A program made the position numbers and the translations under genes. A stretch of DNA of 64,000 bases from Flagellimonas aquimarina (GTDB lineage Bacteria; Bacteroidota; Bacteroidia; Flavobacteriales; Flavobacteriaceae). Location: NCBI RefSeq assembly GCF_003149745.1, contig NZ_QGEG01000002.1, positions 1-64,000 of the forward strand. Direction: 5' to 3'. Below are positions 43,029-51,652 of this stretch, piece by piece. Below the pieces are notes generated by a model. It was not told where the DNA came from, made no database searches, and worked only from the letters and a program-made list of their open reading frames with translations. Within the stretch, counting starts at the first letter, position 1, and every line of letters starts with the position of its first letter.

Positions 43029-44482
43029 AGCTGGGCAAATTAATGTTTTTAACCACTTTATTTGGGGTAGCTTCATTGTGGTCCCAAAACAAGCAACTGC
43101 TTTATGATTTTTATGAGATTCCTCAATCATTAATGGTCAATCCTGGGGTAAAGGCTTCAGAAAAATGGCACACTGGAATACCAGCTTTGTCTGGATTGTC
43201 CTTTCAAGCAGCAACCAGTGGGGTTACCGTAAATGATTTGTTTGCCAATGATGGTGTTGACTTTACCACAAAAGTTAGAGAACGACTAATAGAAGATATG
43301 AGCAAAAGGGATGATTTTAGCACCACCAGCCAAATAGAACTCTTCAATATTGGCTTTAGGGGCAAAAACAGACCGGATGATTACTATTCTTTTGGAATGT
43401 ATGGAGAAACAGATGTCATTGTGTATTGGCCCAAAGACTTGGCAATTTTAGCGTTTGAAGGTAACGGAGGAGATAATATAGGCAGAAGTTTTGATTTGGG
43501 TGATCTAAACCTAAGAGGGGAGATGGTCAATGTATTTCATTTTGGGATCAATAGGAAAATAAGCAACACCCTTACTGTTGGGGCTAGAGCTAAAATCTAT
43601 TCCAGTATTTTTCAATTTCAATCCATAAAAAATTCGGGGTCGTTTACAACCACAGTGGGCCAAGATAATATCTATGCAAATAATATTAATGCTGATTTAG
43701 AATTGCAGACTTCGGGGATTGAGGAAATTTCAGATATTTTGGATGAGGACACCTCTACAACACAAAGGGATTTGGCCAGTTTATTTACCAGAAGGGTCTT
43801 GTTTGGCGGAAACCTTGGATTGGGTTTTGATGCTGGGTTTACTTATCACCTAAATCCTCAAACAACCATTACAGGAAGCGTATTGGACGTAGGCTTTATT
43901 TATAACTCCAAGGATATCAAAAATTATACATTAAGAGGAAGCGCAACCAATGAAGGCATAGATGTCATCCTACCAGAGGATATAAACAACATAAACAACG
44001 ATCTGTGGCAAGAACTTATAGATGAAATTGAAGAATCCGTTCCTTTCAATGATAATGATACAAGTAGCTACATATCATTTAGGCCAATTAAAGTTTATGG
44101 ATCATTTCGTTATGATTTTGGTCTAAAGGAAGCTTCCAACAAAGATTGTGGATGTGCAATAAACCAAGACAGTGGGCAAAATGACGATTTATATAGGAAT
44201 AGTGTAGGGGGGCAATTATTTATGATAAAGAGACCTAGAGGCATTCAGGCTGCTTTAACAGGTTTTTACCAAAAAAGATTGGGGAGAACACTTTCTCTTA
44301 AAACCACCTATACGGTTGATAAATATTCATTTTCAAATATTGGACTCGGCCTTAGCTTGCAGGCTGGACCGGTTAATTTCTATGTTTTGGGAGATAATCT
44401 ATTAGGTTATAGAAATGTTGCCGATAGCCATTATGCCTCTTTACAGTTTGGATTTAATATTATATCTTGGAACGGTAATTGA
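43025..44482 (+). CDS. DUF5723 outer-membrane beta-barrel protein
   Basis: The 485-residue protein has a signal peptide (cleavage near WSQ), then the family start LLYDFYEIPQSLMVNPG, and many alternating beta-strand segments, with GFNI near the C-terminus. DUF5723 proteins are predicted outer-membrane barrels of Bacteroidota. It is translationally coupled to the lipoprotein upstream; the next gene begins 13 bp downstream. Confidence 0.85.
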   Translation: MKLGKLMFLTTLFGVASLWSQNKQLLYDFYEIPQSLMVNPGVKASEKWHTGIPALSGLSFQAATSGVTVNDLFANDGVDFTTKVRERLIEDMSKRDDFSTTSQIELFNIGFRGKNRPDDYYSFGMYGETDVIVYWPKDLAILAFEGNGGDNIGRSFDLGDLNLRGEMVNVFHFGINRKISNTLTVGARAKIYSSIFQFQSIKNSGSFTTTVGQDNIYANNINADLELQTSGIEEISDILDEDTSTTQRDLASLFTRRVLFGGNLGLGFDAGFTYHLNPQTTITGSVLDVGFIYNSKDIKNYTLRGSATNEGIDVILPEDINNINNDLWQELIDEIEESVPFNDNDTSSYISFRPIKVYGSFRYDFGLKEASNKDCGCAINQDSGQNDDLYRNSVGGQLFMIKRPRGIQAALTGFYQKRLGRTLSLKTTYTVDKYSFSNIGLGLSLQAGPVNFYVLGDNLLGYRNVADSHYASLQFGFNIISWNGN

Positions 44483-44495
44483 TTATCTACTCAAT

Positions 44496-45332
44496 ATGAA
44501 ATCTAGACTACTATTTTTTTTGATATTTACAATAGGATTGAGCAGCTTATCCTATGGTCAATTAAATGATTATAAATATATAATAGTGCCAAAGAAATTT
44601 GACGCATATAATATTCAAAACAAATACCAAACAAGTACAACAATAAAGTACCTTTTTAATCAAAGAGGTTACCAGGCGGTTTATGATGATGAACTACCTG
44701 AGGATTTAAGAAAAAATAGGTGTTTGGGCCTTGTGGTAAACCTTGAGGATACTTCTTCCCTTTTTAGCACCAAAACCACTCTGGTTCTAAGGGACTGTAG
44801 GTCTATTGAAATTTTTAGAACGGTTGAAGGCAGAAGCAAACTCAAGGAGTTTAGGCCTGCCTATACAGACGCACTGAAGAAGTCATTTGTTTCTTTTGAT
44901 ACTTTGCAGTATAAATACGTGCCCAAGGAGGAAAATAAGGAAGTTGAAGAACCTATCACGGTAAGTTTTAAAAACGATGTAAAATCGTTGGACGAAGAGC
45001 CTAAAAAACCCATAGTAGTGCAAGAAGCCACTACAGAAAATCAGAGTTTTAAAAGTATGGAGCCCGTAACTTCTCCCATAAAAAAGGCAGATGAGGTCGT
45101 GGAACCCATAAATTCTGATTTGTTGTATGCGCAACCTATAGAAAATGGATATCAACTTGTTGACAGTACCCCAAAAGTGAGGTTGAAATTAATGGAAACC
45201 TCTGTGGAAAATGTCTTTTTGGTAAGCCATGGAGACAAAAATGGAGTGGTTTTCAAAAAAGATGATAAATGGTTTTTTGAATATGCAGAAAACGGTAAAA
45301 AGGTAGTTAAAGAGCTAAATGTCAAATTTTAA
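44496..45332 (+). CDS. secreted protein of unknown function
   Basis: The start ATG at 44496 gives a signal peptide (cleavage near LSYGQ) and so is preferred over an in-frame ATG at 44415 inside the preceding gene. The 278-residue protein has an ordered N-terminal part (DYKYIIVPKKFDAY, then FNQRGYQAVYDDELPEDL), an acidic low-complexity middle, and a C-terminal beta-rich tail. It overlaps the convergent rarA by 4 bp. No function is known. Confidence 0.75.
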   Translation: MKSRLLFFLIFTIGLSSLSYGQLNDYKYIIVPKKFDAYNIQNKYQTSTTIKYLFNQRGYQAVYDDELPEDLRKNRCLGLVVNLEDTSSLFSTKTTLVLRDCRSIEIFRTVEGRSKLKEFRPAYTDALKKSFVSFDTLQYKYVPKEENKEVEEPITVSFKNDVKSLDEEPKKPIVVQEATTENQSFKSMEPVTSPIKKADEVVEPINSDLLYAQPIENGYQLVDSTPKVRLKLMETSVENVFLVSHGDKNGVVFKKDDKWFFEYAENGKKVVKELNVKF

Positions 45333-46606
45333 TATTGATATTTATCCTTCCACCTATTTTTTAGGAATTCCTTCATTGCATTTTCCCTAGGATTGCCACC
45401 TGGTCTATAGAACGACGTTCCAGATATTTCTTCAGGTAGAAATTCAAAATCAACAAAGTTGTTTTCGTGGTCGTGGGCGTAGTTGTACCCCTTGCCATAA
45501 CCAATATCTTTCATCAATTTGGTTGGGGCATTTCTAATTGCCAAAGGAACCGATAAATCTCCTGTTTCCCTTACTTTTTGTTGCGCTTCTTTAATGGCAA
45601 CATAACTGGCATTGCTTTTTGCTGAACTGGCTAAATAAGTGGCACATTGACTCAGTATTATTCTAGCTTCTGGGTATCCAATGGTATTTACTGCCTGAAA
45701 AGCTGAATTTGCCAATACCAATGCTGTCGGATTGGCGTTTCCAATATCTTCAGATGCTAAAATGACCAGTCTACGTGCAATAAACTTTACGTCTTCGCCA
45801 CCTTCGATCATCCGTGCCAACCAATATACCGCTGCATTGGGGTCACTTCCTCTAATGGATTTGATAAAGGCAGAAATAATGTCGTAATGCTGTTCGCCAG
45901 TTTTATCATAAAGTACTGTATTTTTTTGCACCTTGCTCATAACCAAATCATTGGTTATGGTAACGTTATCACCAGTTTCAGAATTTATGATAAGCTCAAA
46001 AATATTTAGAAGCTTTCTTCCATCACCCCCAGAAAGTCGGAGTAGCGCTTCAGTTTCTTTTAACTTTATTTTTTTTGACCCTAAAGTGCTGTCGGTTTCC
46101 ATGGCCCGGCTCAAAAGAGTTTCTAGATCTTCTTTTTTAAATGGATTTAGTATGTAAACCTGACACCTGGATAAAAGCGCAGGAATCACCTCAAAGCTTG
46201 GATTTTCTGTTGTAGCCCCGATAAGAGTAACCCAGCCTTTTTCAACTGCGCCTAAAAGAGAGTCTTGCTGCGATTTGCTAAACCGATGTATCTCATCAAT
46301 GAACAAAATGGGGTTTTTAGAAGTGAAAAGACCTCCGCTCTGTTTGGCCTTCTCAATAACCTCTCTTACATCTTTTACCCCACTGCTGATTGCGCTAAGC
46401 GTATAGAAAGGTCTTTGGCTCTCGTTGGCAATGATATTGGCCAATGTTGTCTTGCCGGTACCTGGTGGCCCCCATAAAATCAATGACGGAATTATCCCTT
46501 TTTTAATTTGATGGGTCAATGAGCCATGTTCCCCAACTAAATGATGCTGGCTTATATAGTCATCAAGGGTTTTAGGTCTTATGCGCTCGGCGAGGGGTTC
46601 ATTCAT
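45329..46606 (-). CDS. rarA: replication-associated recombination protein A (MgsA/WRIP1-like ATPase)
   Basis: RarA is a clamp-loader-like AAA+ ATPase active at stalled replication forks. The 425-residue protein has Walker A GPPGTGKTT, Walker B FIDEIHRF, sensor 1 GATTENPSFEV, and the C-terminal tetramerisation domain with SDPNAAVYWLARMIEGGED. The length matches the family. The gene is convergent with the secreted protein and is single. Confidence 0.96.
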   Translation of the reverse strand: MNEPLAERIRPKTLDDYISQHHLVGEHGSLTHQIKKGIIPSLILWGPPGTGKTTLANIIANESQRPFYTLSAISSGVKDVREVIEKAKQSGGLFTSKNPILFIDEIHRFSKSQQDSLLGAVEKGWVTLIGATTENPSFEVIPALLSRCQVYILNPFKKEDLETLLSRAMETDSTLGSKKIKLKETEALLRLSGGDGRKLLNIFELIINSETGDNVTITNDLVMSKVQKNTVLYDKTGEQHYDIISAFIKSIRGSDPNAAVYWLARMIEGGEDVKFIARRLVILASEDIGNANPTALVLANSAFQAVNTIGYPEARIILSQCATYLASSAKSNASYVAIKEAQQKVRETGDLSVPLAIRNAPTKLMKDIGYGKGYNYAHDHENNFVDFEFLPEEISGTSFYRPGGNPRENAMKEFLKNRWKDKYQY

Positions 46607-46743
46607 GAAGATAAAAATAAGATAATTTTACATGAAGGATGTATCGTAATGACCATCTTTCAAATCATATATTTTTTTTAACAAACCTGACAATTTGTGT
46701 AAATTCACTTGTATGGTCAAGTATTTGAGAGTGGGGTATAGTT

Positions 46744-47472
46744 ATGACAGAAGATAATCATTTCAAATTTTCAAACTGGGTACTGTTGGCGCCTTTGTTG
46801 GCGGTCCTATCTATTTGGACAGTATTTTGGGTTGAAGTGAATTTTGGCCTCAATTTTAACGATTTTGGCATTTATCCAAGAAAACTCTCGGGTTTAATAG
46901 GTGTTTTGTTCAGTCCATTTATTCATGGGTCTTTGGAACACCTATATAACAATACCATTCCTTTGGCAGTGTTAACCGGTTTTCTGGTTTATTTTTATAG
47001 ACATGCGGCATTAAGAACATTGGTGCTGGGAGTTCTTGTTTCGGGACTTTTAACGTGGTGTATTGCCAGGCCTTCTTATCACATTGGTGCCAGTGGACTT
47101 ATTTATGTGCTGGCCAGTTTTATCTTTTTTAAAGGAGTCTTTGCTAAGCATTTTAGATTGGTTGCACTCTCATTGATAGTTGTTTTTGTTTACGGAAGCA
47201 TGATATGGTACATTTTTCCCGTAAAAGAGAACATTTCTTGGGAAGGGCATCTTTCAGGATTTGCTACAGGGTTGTTTTTGGCGCTTACTACAAAGATCAG
47301 GCTTCCAGTAGAGAAAAAATATGATTGGGAAAAAGAAGGTTACAATGAAGACGATGATCCTTTTTTAAGACACTTTGATGAGGATGGCAATTTTATTGAG
47401 ACCAAGGGGGAGGAGGAAGGACATCAACAAATCAACGTCACATATCATTATAAGAAAGAAAAGAAAGAGTAA
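46744..47472 (+). CDS. rhomboid family intramembrane serine protease
   Basis: The 242-residue protein has about six membrane helices. The catalytic Ser117 lies in GASGLIY and the His169 in WEGHLSGFATG; HGSLEHLYNN is the conserved loop. Rhomboids cut membrane proteins within the bilayer. A charged cytoplasmic tail (EDDDPFLRHFDEDGNF) follows. It is a single gene, convergent with rlmB. Confidence 0.93.
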   Translation: MTEDNHFKFSNWVLLAPLLAVLSIWTVFWVEVNFGLNFNDFGIYPRKLSGLIGVLFSPFIHGSLEHLYNNTIPLAVLTGFLVYFYRHAALRTLVLGVLVSGLLTWCIARPSYHIGASGLIYVLASFIFFKGVFAKHFRLVALSLIVVFVYGSMIWYIFPVKENISWEGHLSGFATGLFLALTTKIRLPVEKKYDWEKEGYNEDDDPFLRHFDEDGNFIETKGEEEGHQQINVTYHYKKEKKE

Positions 47473-47475
47473 GTT

Positions 47476-48216
47476 TTAGCTCATTCGTTGGCGCACCACT
47501 TCGTATAAAAAAACTCCACAGGCTACAGAGACATTTAAAGAACCAATTTCTCCCAATAAAGGAAGTTTTGCCTTATGGTCAACTAGGTTAAGTATGGAAT
47601 TTGAAATGCCCTTGTCTTCTGCTCCCATGACTATGGCGCAGGGGGTGTTGAAATCCACCGCATAAATATCGTTTTCAGACTTTTCCGTTGCAGCGACAAC
47701 TTGAATAGCTGAAGATTGAAGGTAAAATATAGCGTCTTTTAAGTGGTCTACTTTTGCAATGGGCACCTTAAAGGCAGCGCCTGCAGAAGTTTTGACCGTA
47801 TCATCCGTAATGGGTGCTGCACCAGTTTTTGGTATAATAATGCCGTTTACACCGCAGCATTCAGCCGTTCTGATTATAGCTCCAAAATTTCGAACATCAG
47901 AAACTTGATCCAAAAGCAAAAACAAAGGGCTCTTTTCTTTACTTAGCACTTGTTCCACCAAATCCTCAAAATTATGGAATTGTACAGGAGATATATTGGC
48001 GACAACTCCTTGGTGGTTGTTTTTGGTGAGGCGATTTAGCTTTTCAATAGGGACATAGGAACTACTAATGCCTTTTTTTCGTATTGAGGTTTCCAGTTCT
48101 CTGAACAACTCCCCTCCAAGTCCTTTTTGAAGAAATATTTTATTTATGGGCTGTTCAGAATCAATAGCTTCCAATACTGCCCGTATTCCATAGATTTGGT
48201 TGTTCATAGTGTTCAA
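47476..48216 (-). CDS. rlmB: 23S rRNA (guanosine(2251)-2'-O)-methyltransferase
   Basis: RlmB is a SPOUT-class enzyme that methylates G2251 in the P loop of 23S rRNA. The 246-residue protein has an N-terminal L30e-like part (NQIYGIRAVLEAI) and the knotted SAM domain with DVRNFGAIIRTAECCG, IVMGAEDKG, and LNVSVACGVFLYE. A TATCTTTG -7 box at 48259-48266 lies just inside the end of the VCBS gene, so rlmB may have its own promoter. Confidence 0.93.
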   Translation of the reverse strand: MNTMNNQIYGIRAVLEAIDSEQPINKIFLQKGLGGELFRELETSIRKKGISSSYVPIEKLNRLTKNNHQGVVANISPVQFHNFEDLVEQVLSKEKSPLFLLLDQVSDVRNFGAIIRTAECCGVNGIIIPKTGAAPITDDTVKTSAGAAFKVPIAKVDHLKDAIFYLQSSAIQVVAATEKSENDIYAVDFNTPCAIVMGAEDKGISNSILNLVDHKAKLPLLGEIGSLNVSVACGVFLYEVVRQRMS

Positions 48217-48255
48217 TTGAATAACGTTTTTCAGATGAAAACCATCTGGTGCGCC

Positions 48256-51200
48256 CTACAAAGATATTTTATGTACGGACAACGGACCGTTATTCACGGT
48301 ATTTATTATGTATTTCTCGTTTTTTTGATTGCCAATGATTTCAATGTCCTTTACATTGCCATCCAAAAACAACCCTGATTCTTGATTGGAAAGACTGGTA
48401 TAACCATCTTTTCCATTCGATAAAAGAATAAGACCGGAAATAGCATCAAGCCTGGGTGTTTCAACTTCTGTTCCGTAAATGTTCCCTACAGGAATCATAT
48501 CTTCATACCCATCTTTATTTATATCAATAAGAACACAATCCAATAAGGGGAAAGATTGACTTTCAGCCGGCAAAAGTACTTTTTCAAAGTTTAAGTCGCC
48601 TTTGTTAATGAGGACAATGGATCTAAACTCTGTAACGCTACTTTCATAAGAGGCATCTAATTTTTCTCCATAAATATCCACTAGGCTAGCGTTGGCAAAT
48701 TCTGAGTAAGTTTCAAACTTATCTTTTATAAATGGCATTTGTTGAGATGAACATTCCCTTCCGCGTACGGGCACATATGTGCCATTGTATTTTTTGCTCA
48801 ATACAATATCGTTGGTGCCATTTTCATCAAAGTCGGCGGCATATACCTTAAAAGGTTTTTCTGAAGAAGCTTTGAACTTAATATTGAGTCCGGCGTTTCC
48901 AATAATATAATCTTTAAGGCCATCATTGTTCACATCGGTCTCACTAATGGAAAACCACCAACCTTTTTCGTTCAACGCAGTAGTGTTCTCTTCAGTCTTT
49001 TCAAAGGTACCTTGCTGGTTTATAAAAATCCCAATGCCGGTCCATTCACCAACCGCAATAAAATCTTCCCAGCCGTCATTGTTGATATCAGTAACTTGTA
49101 GGTCATTGATTATTCCAAAATTTGCAAGCCCTGGAGCAACTTTTTGGGTGACATCAACCAGTTCTCCTTCCATATTCTCATACAAAACGGATGATTGATG
49201 TTTAGGGTAATTTTTTGGAACAACCCTGTTTCCTACCAAAATATCATTGTCTCCATCTTTATCATAATCAATTATGGATACTGTTTTACCATTTTTGGGA
49301 TACGAGCTTAACGCATCACTGTGCAGTCTATCAAATTGACCGTTACCATTGTTTATATAGATTCTGTCCGCATGGTATGATGAATGCTCTGCAAATTCGT
49401 TTCCTCCACTGACAACGTATAGATCTAGGTCCTTGTCTCCGTCAAAATCAAAAAGGACAGATTCCATGTCTTCATATTGAGCATCATTTGTAAGGGCAGG
49501 GGAGTCGACTTTTGTAAAGCCCCTATCGGATTGCAAGTACAATTGCCCAGCTTGCCCAGCTGCACCGCCTACATGTAAATCCAATAAGCCGTCATTGTTA
49601 ATGTCTCCTTTGGTTAAAAACGGACCTAAATTGGACTGTTTATAGGGCAATAGGATTTCTTCCTCAAAATCGTCATAAGCGTTTTCTCTATGTGTAAAAT
49701 CCAATCCCAGGCCTTTTGCGCTAACCTCTTGGAAATGTTTAGTCCTTTCTTTTGGCTTTTTGATATTCATAGTGGCTTCACTTTCACTAAAGGATATAAC
49801 GGTATTTGAAGGCACATGGAGCTTTTGCTGCATTTTACCTGATTTCCAAAAAATAGTGACTGTATCAATTGTTTTTTGATCGCCTATACCAAACAATGCG
49901 CTGTTTTCCTGTGATGATCGGTAGCCCCTAACCCTTTTTATTTCAATTACCTGCGAGGTTTCCCCTATGTCTATTTTTACTTTGGCAAATTCTTCTGATA
50001 AATCCCCATGGGCGTTTACTTTTAGGTAATTGCCTTTTTTTTCTTCTATGGACATGTTCTTATAAAGAAATGCGTTTTCATCAATGTTGTTGATGACTAG
50101 GTCCAAATCCCCATCATTATCCAGATCTCCAGAGGCAGCACCGTTACTAAAAGAGAAATCATCCAATCCCCAAGCTGATGAAACGTTACCATAGCTTAAA
50201 CCTGATGTTCTTTTGTAGAGAATGTTTGGTAATTTTTCCGATGGCATAGATTCATAGAGTCTACTTTTTACATCTAATGGTACGTTTGAGCCATATTTTT
50301 GTCTGGCTTCAAATACTTGTCTTTGTAGGTCGTTATCAAGCGCATAGCGCCTATAACCATTGGTAATGTGTATTTCTTTGTGGCCGTCAAGGTCAAAGTC
50401 GTTCATAAGTACAGACCAGCTCCAATCCGTATTTGCGACACCTGATAGTTGGGCAATATTGTTGAATTTTGAATCGCCAATATTCTTTTGCAAAGAGTTG
50501 TACATGTATTGGTACTGAAAGTCTGCTTTGTTCACCAAATAGTCAAACCGCCCTGTGCTCATGGAAGCCATGAGCGTTTTTGATCTTACATGATCATTTG
50601 CAGCCATATCCAGAACAAAAATATCCTGTAGGTTATCGTTGTCTATATCAGCAATATCAATACCCATACCATAAAAGGATATCTGATTGGTAGATTCCTT
50701 TATTTTATCTGAAAATGTACCATCTTGATTATTTATATAGAGGGCGTCGGGAAGATAGTAATCACTGGCCATATAAATGTCCATCCATCCATCTTCGTTG
50801 ATGTCTGAAATTGTAAGTCCCAATCCAAAAATTGGTCTTTCAAGCCCAGCACTTTTAGTAATGTCTACGAATTTGCCGCCATCGTTACGATAAAGATGGG
50901 ATGAATTGAAATAGTGGTTGTCAGGATTAGCTTTTAAAAGTCTTTGAAGGCTAATAGGATCTACTCCATACAATTCATTTTCATTCATTACTACGCAGTC
51001 CAAATCACCATCCTTATCAAAATCAAAAAAAGCGGATTGTGTACTAATGCCCATGTCAGCTAAGCCGTACTCTTCGGCACTTTCCTTAAACGAACCGTCC
51101 TTTTGGTTAATAAAGAGCAAGTTTTTGCGATTCTGTCTGGTATTTGGCCCTCCTTGGGATATATAAACGTCCATCCATTTATCTCCGTTGATATCAACGA

Positions 51201-51591
51201 AGGTTATCCCGTTGGACCATTGTTTTCCCGTATTGATGTTAGAAGTTTCCGTGACATCCTTAAACACGAAATCACCCTTATTAATATAGAGCTTATTGGC
51301 CACTTGATTTCCGCAGAAAAAAATATCCAAAAGGCCATCATTGTTTAAATCTTCGAGCCCAACTCCTGCGCCATTATAAAAATAGTCGTAATCGAACAGG
51401 TTATGCATTGTGCCCACATCATGTTCTAAAGTGTTTGAAAAATTGATGCCACTATCGTTTTTATCAATTTTATTAAAAACGGAAATAGGTGTTTCAACAT
51501 TTGTGGGAACTCCACTTGAATTCTTTTGCTCAACTTTTTTACAGGAAAGCGCAAAAAGCAAAAAAAGAAAAGAGATTGTTATTTTTTTCAT
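48256..51591 (-). CDS. VCBS/FG-GAP repeat lipoprotein with ASPIC/UnbV domain
   Basis: The 1111-residue protein has a lipobox (ALSCKK) and then many VCBS/FG-GAP repeats with DxDxDG-type calcium-binding loops (DLNNDGLLDIF, DFDKDGDLDCV, DINEDGWMDIY). An ASPIC/UnbV region (ENSALFGIGDQKTIDTVTIFW) lies near the middle, and more repeats follow. The repeats should form a beta-propeller at the cell surface. Ligand and role are unknown. It is downstream of the sulfotransferase-like gene with a 61-bp gap. Confidence 0.9.
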   Translation of the reverse strand: MKKITISFLFLLFALSCKKVEQKNSSGVPTNVETPISVFNKIDKNDSGINFSNTLEHDVGTMHNLFDYDYFYNGAGVGLEDLNNDGLLDIFFCGNQVANKLYINKGDFVFKDVTETSNINTGKQWSNGITFVDINGDKWMDVYISQGGPNTRQNRKNLLFINQKDGSFKESAEEYGLADMGISTQSAFFDFDKDGDLDCVVMNENELYGVDPISLQRLLKANPDNHYFNSSHLYRNDGGKFVDITKSAGLERPIFGLGLTISDINEDGWMDIYMASDYYLPDALYINNQDGTFSDKIKESTNQISFYGMGIDIADIDNDNLQDIFVLDMAANDHVRSKTLMASMSTGRFDYLVNKADFQYQYMYNSLQKNIGDSKFNNIAQLSGVANTDWSWSVLMNDFDLDGHKEIHITNGYRRYALDNDLQRQVFEARQKYGSNVPLDVKSRLYESMPSEKLPNILYKRTSGLSYGNVSSAWGLDDFSFSNGAASGDLDNDGDLDLVINNIDENAFLYKNMSIEEKKGNYLKVNAHGDLSEEFAKVKIDIGETSQVIEIKRVRGYRSSQENSALFGIGDQKTIDTVTIFWKSGKMQQKLHVPSNTVISFSESEATMNIKKPKERTKHFQEVSAKGLGLDFTHRENAYDDFEEEILLPYKQSNLGPFLTKGDINNDGLLDLHVGGAAGQAGQLYLQSDRGFTKVDSPALTNDAQYEDMESVLFDFDGDKDLDLYVVSGGNEFAEHSSYHADRIYINNGNGQFDRLHSDALSSYPKNGKTVSIIDYDKDGDNDILVGNRVVPKNYPKHQSSVLYENMEGELVDVTQKVAPGLANFGIINDLQVTDINNDGWEDFIAVGEWTGIGIFINQQGTFEKTEENTTALNEKGWWFSISETDVNNDGLKDYIIGNAGLNIKFKASSEKPFKVYAADFDENGTNDIVLSKKYNGTYVPVRGRECSSQQMPFIKDKFETYSEFANASLVDIYGEKLDASYESSVTEFRSIVLINKGDLNFEKVLLPAESQSFPLLDCVLIDINKDGYEDMIPVGNIYGTEVETPRLDAISGLILLSNGKDGYTSLSNQESGLFLDGNVKDIEIIGNQKNEKYIINTVNNGPLSVHKISL
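48259..48266 (-). promoter_or_regulatory. possible -7 box (TATCTTTG) of rlmB
   Basis: It fits TAnnTTTG on the minus strand, 42 bp before the rlmB ATG, inside the end of the VCBS gene. The nearest TTG gives only a 13-bp spacing, so it is tentative. Confidence 0.4.
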
Positions 51592-51652
51592 TTGAAATGG
51601 CTAAGCCCTAACATGATTTGCCTAACAAAGAAATCAATTTTTTATGATGGAC

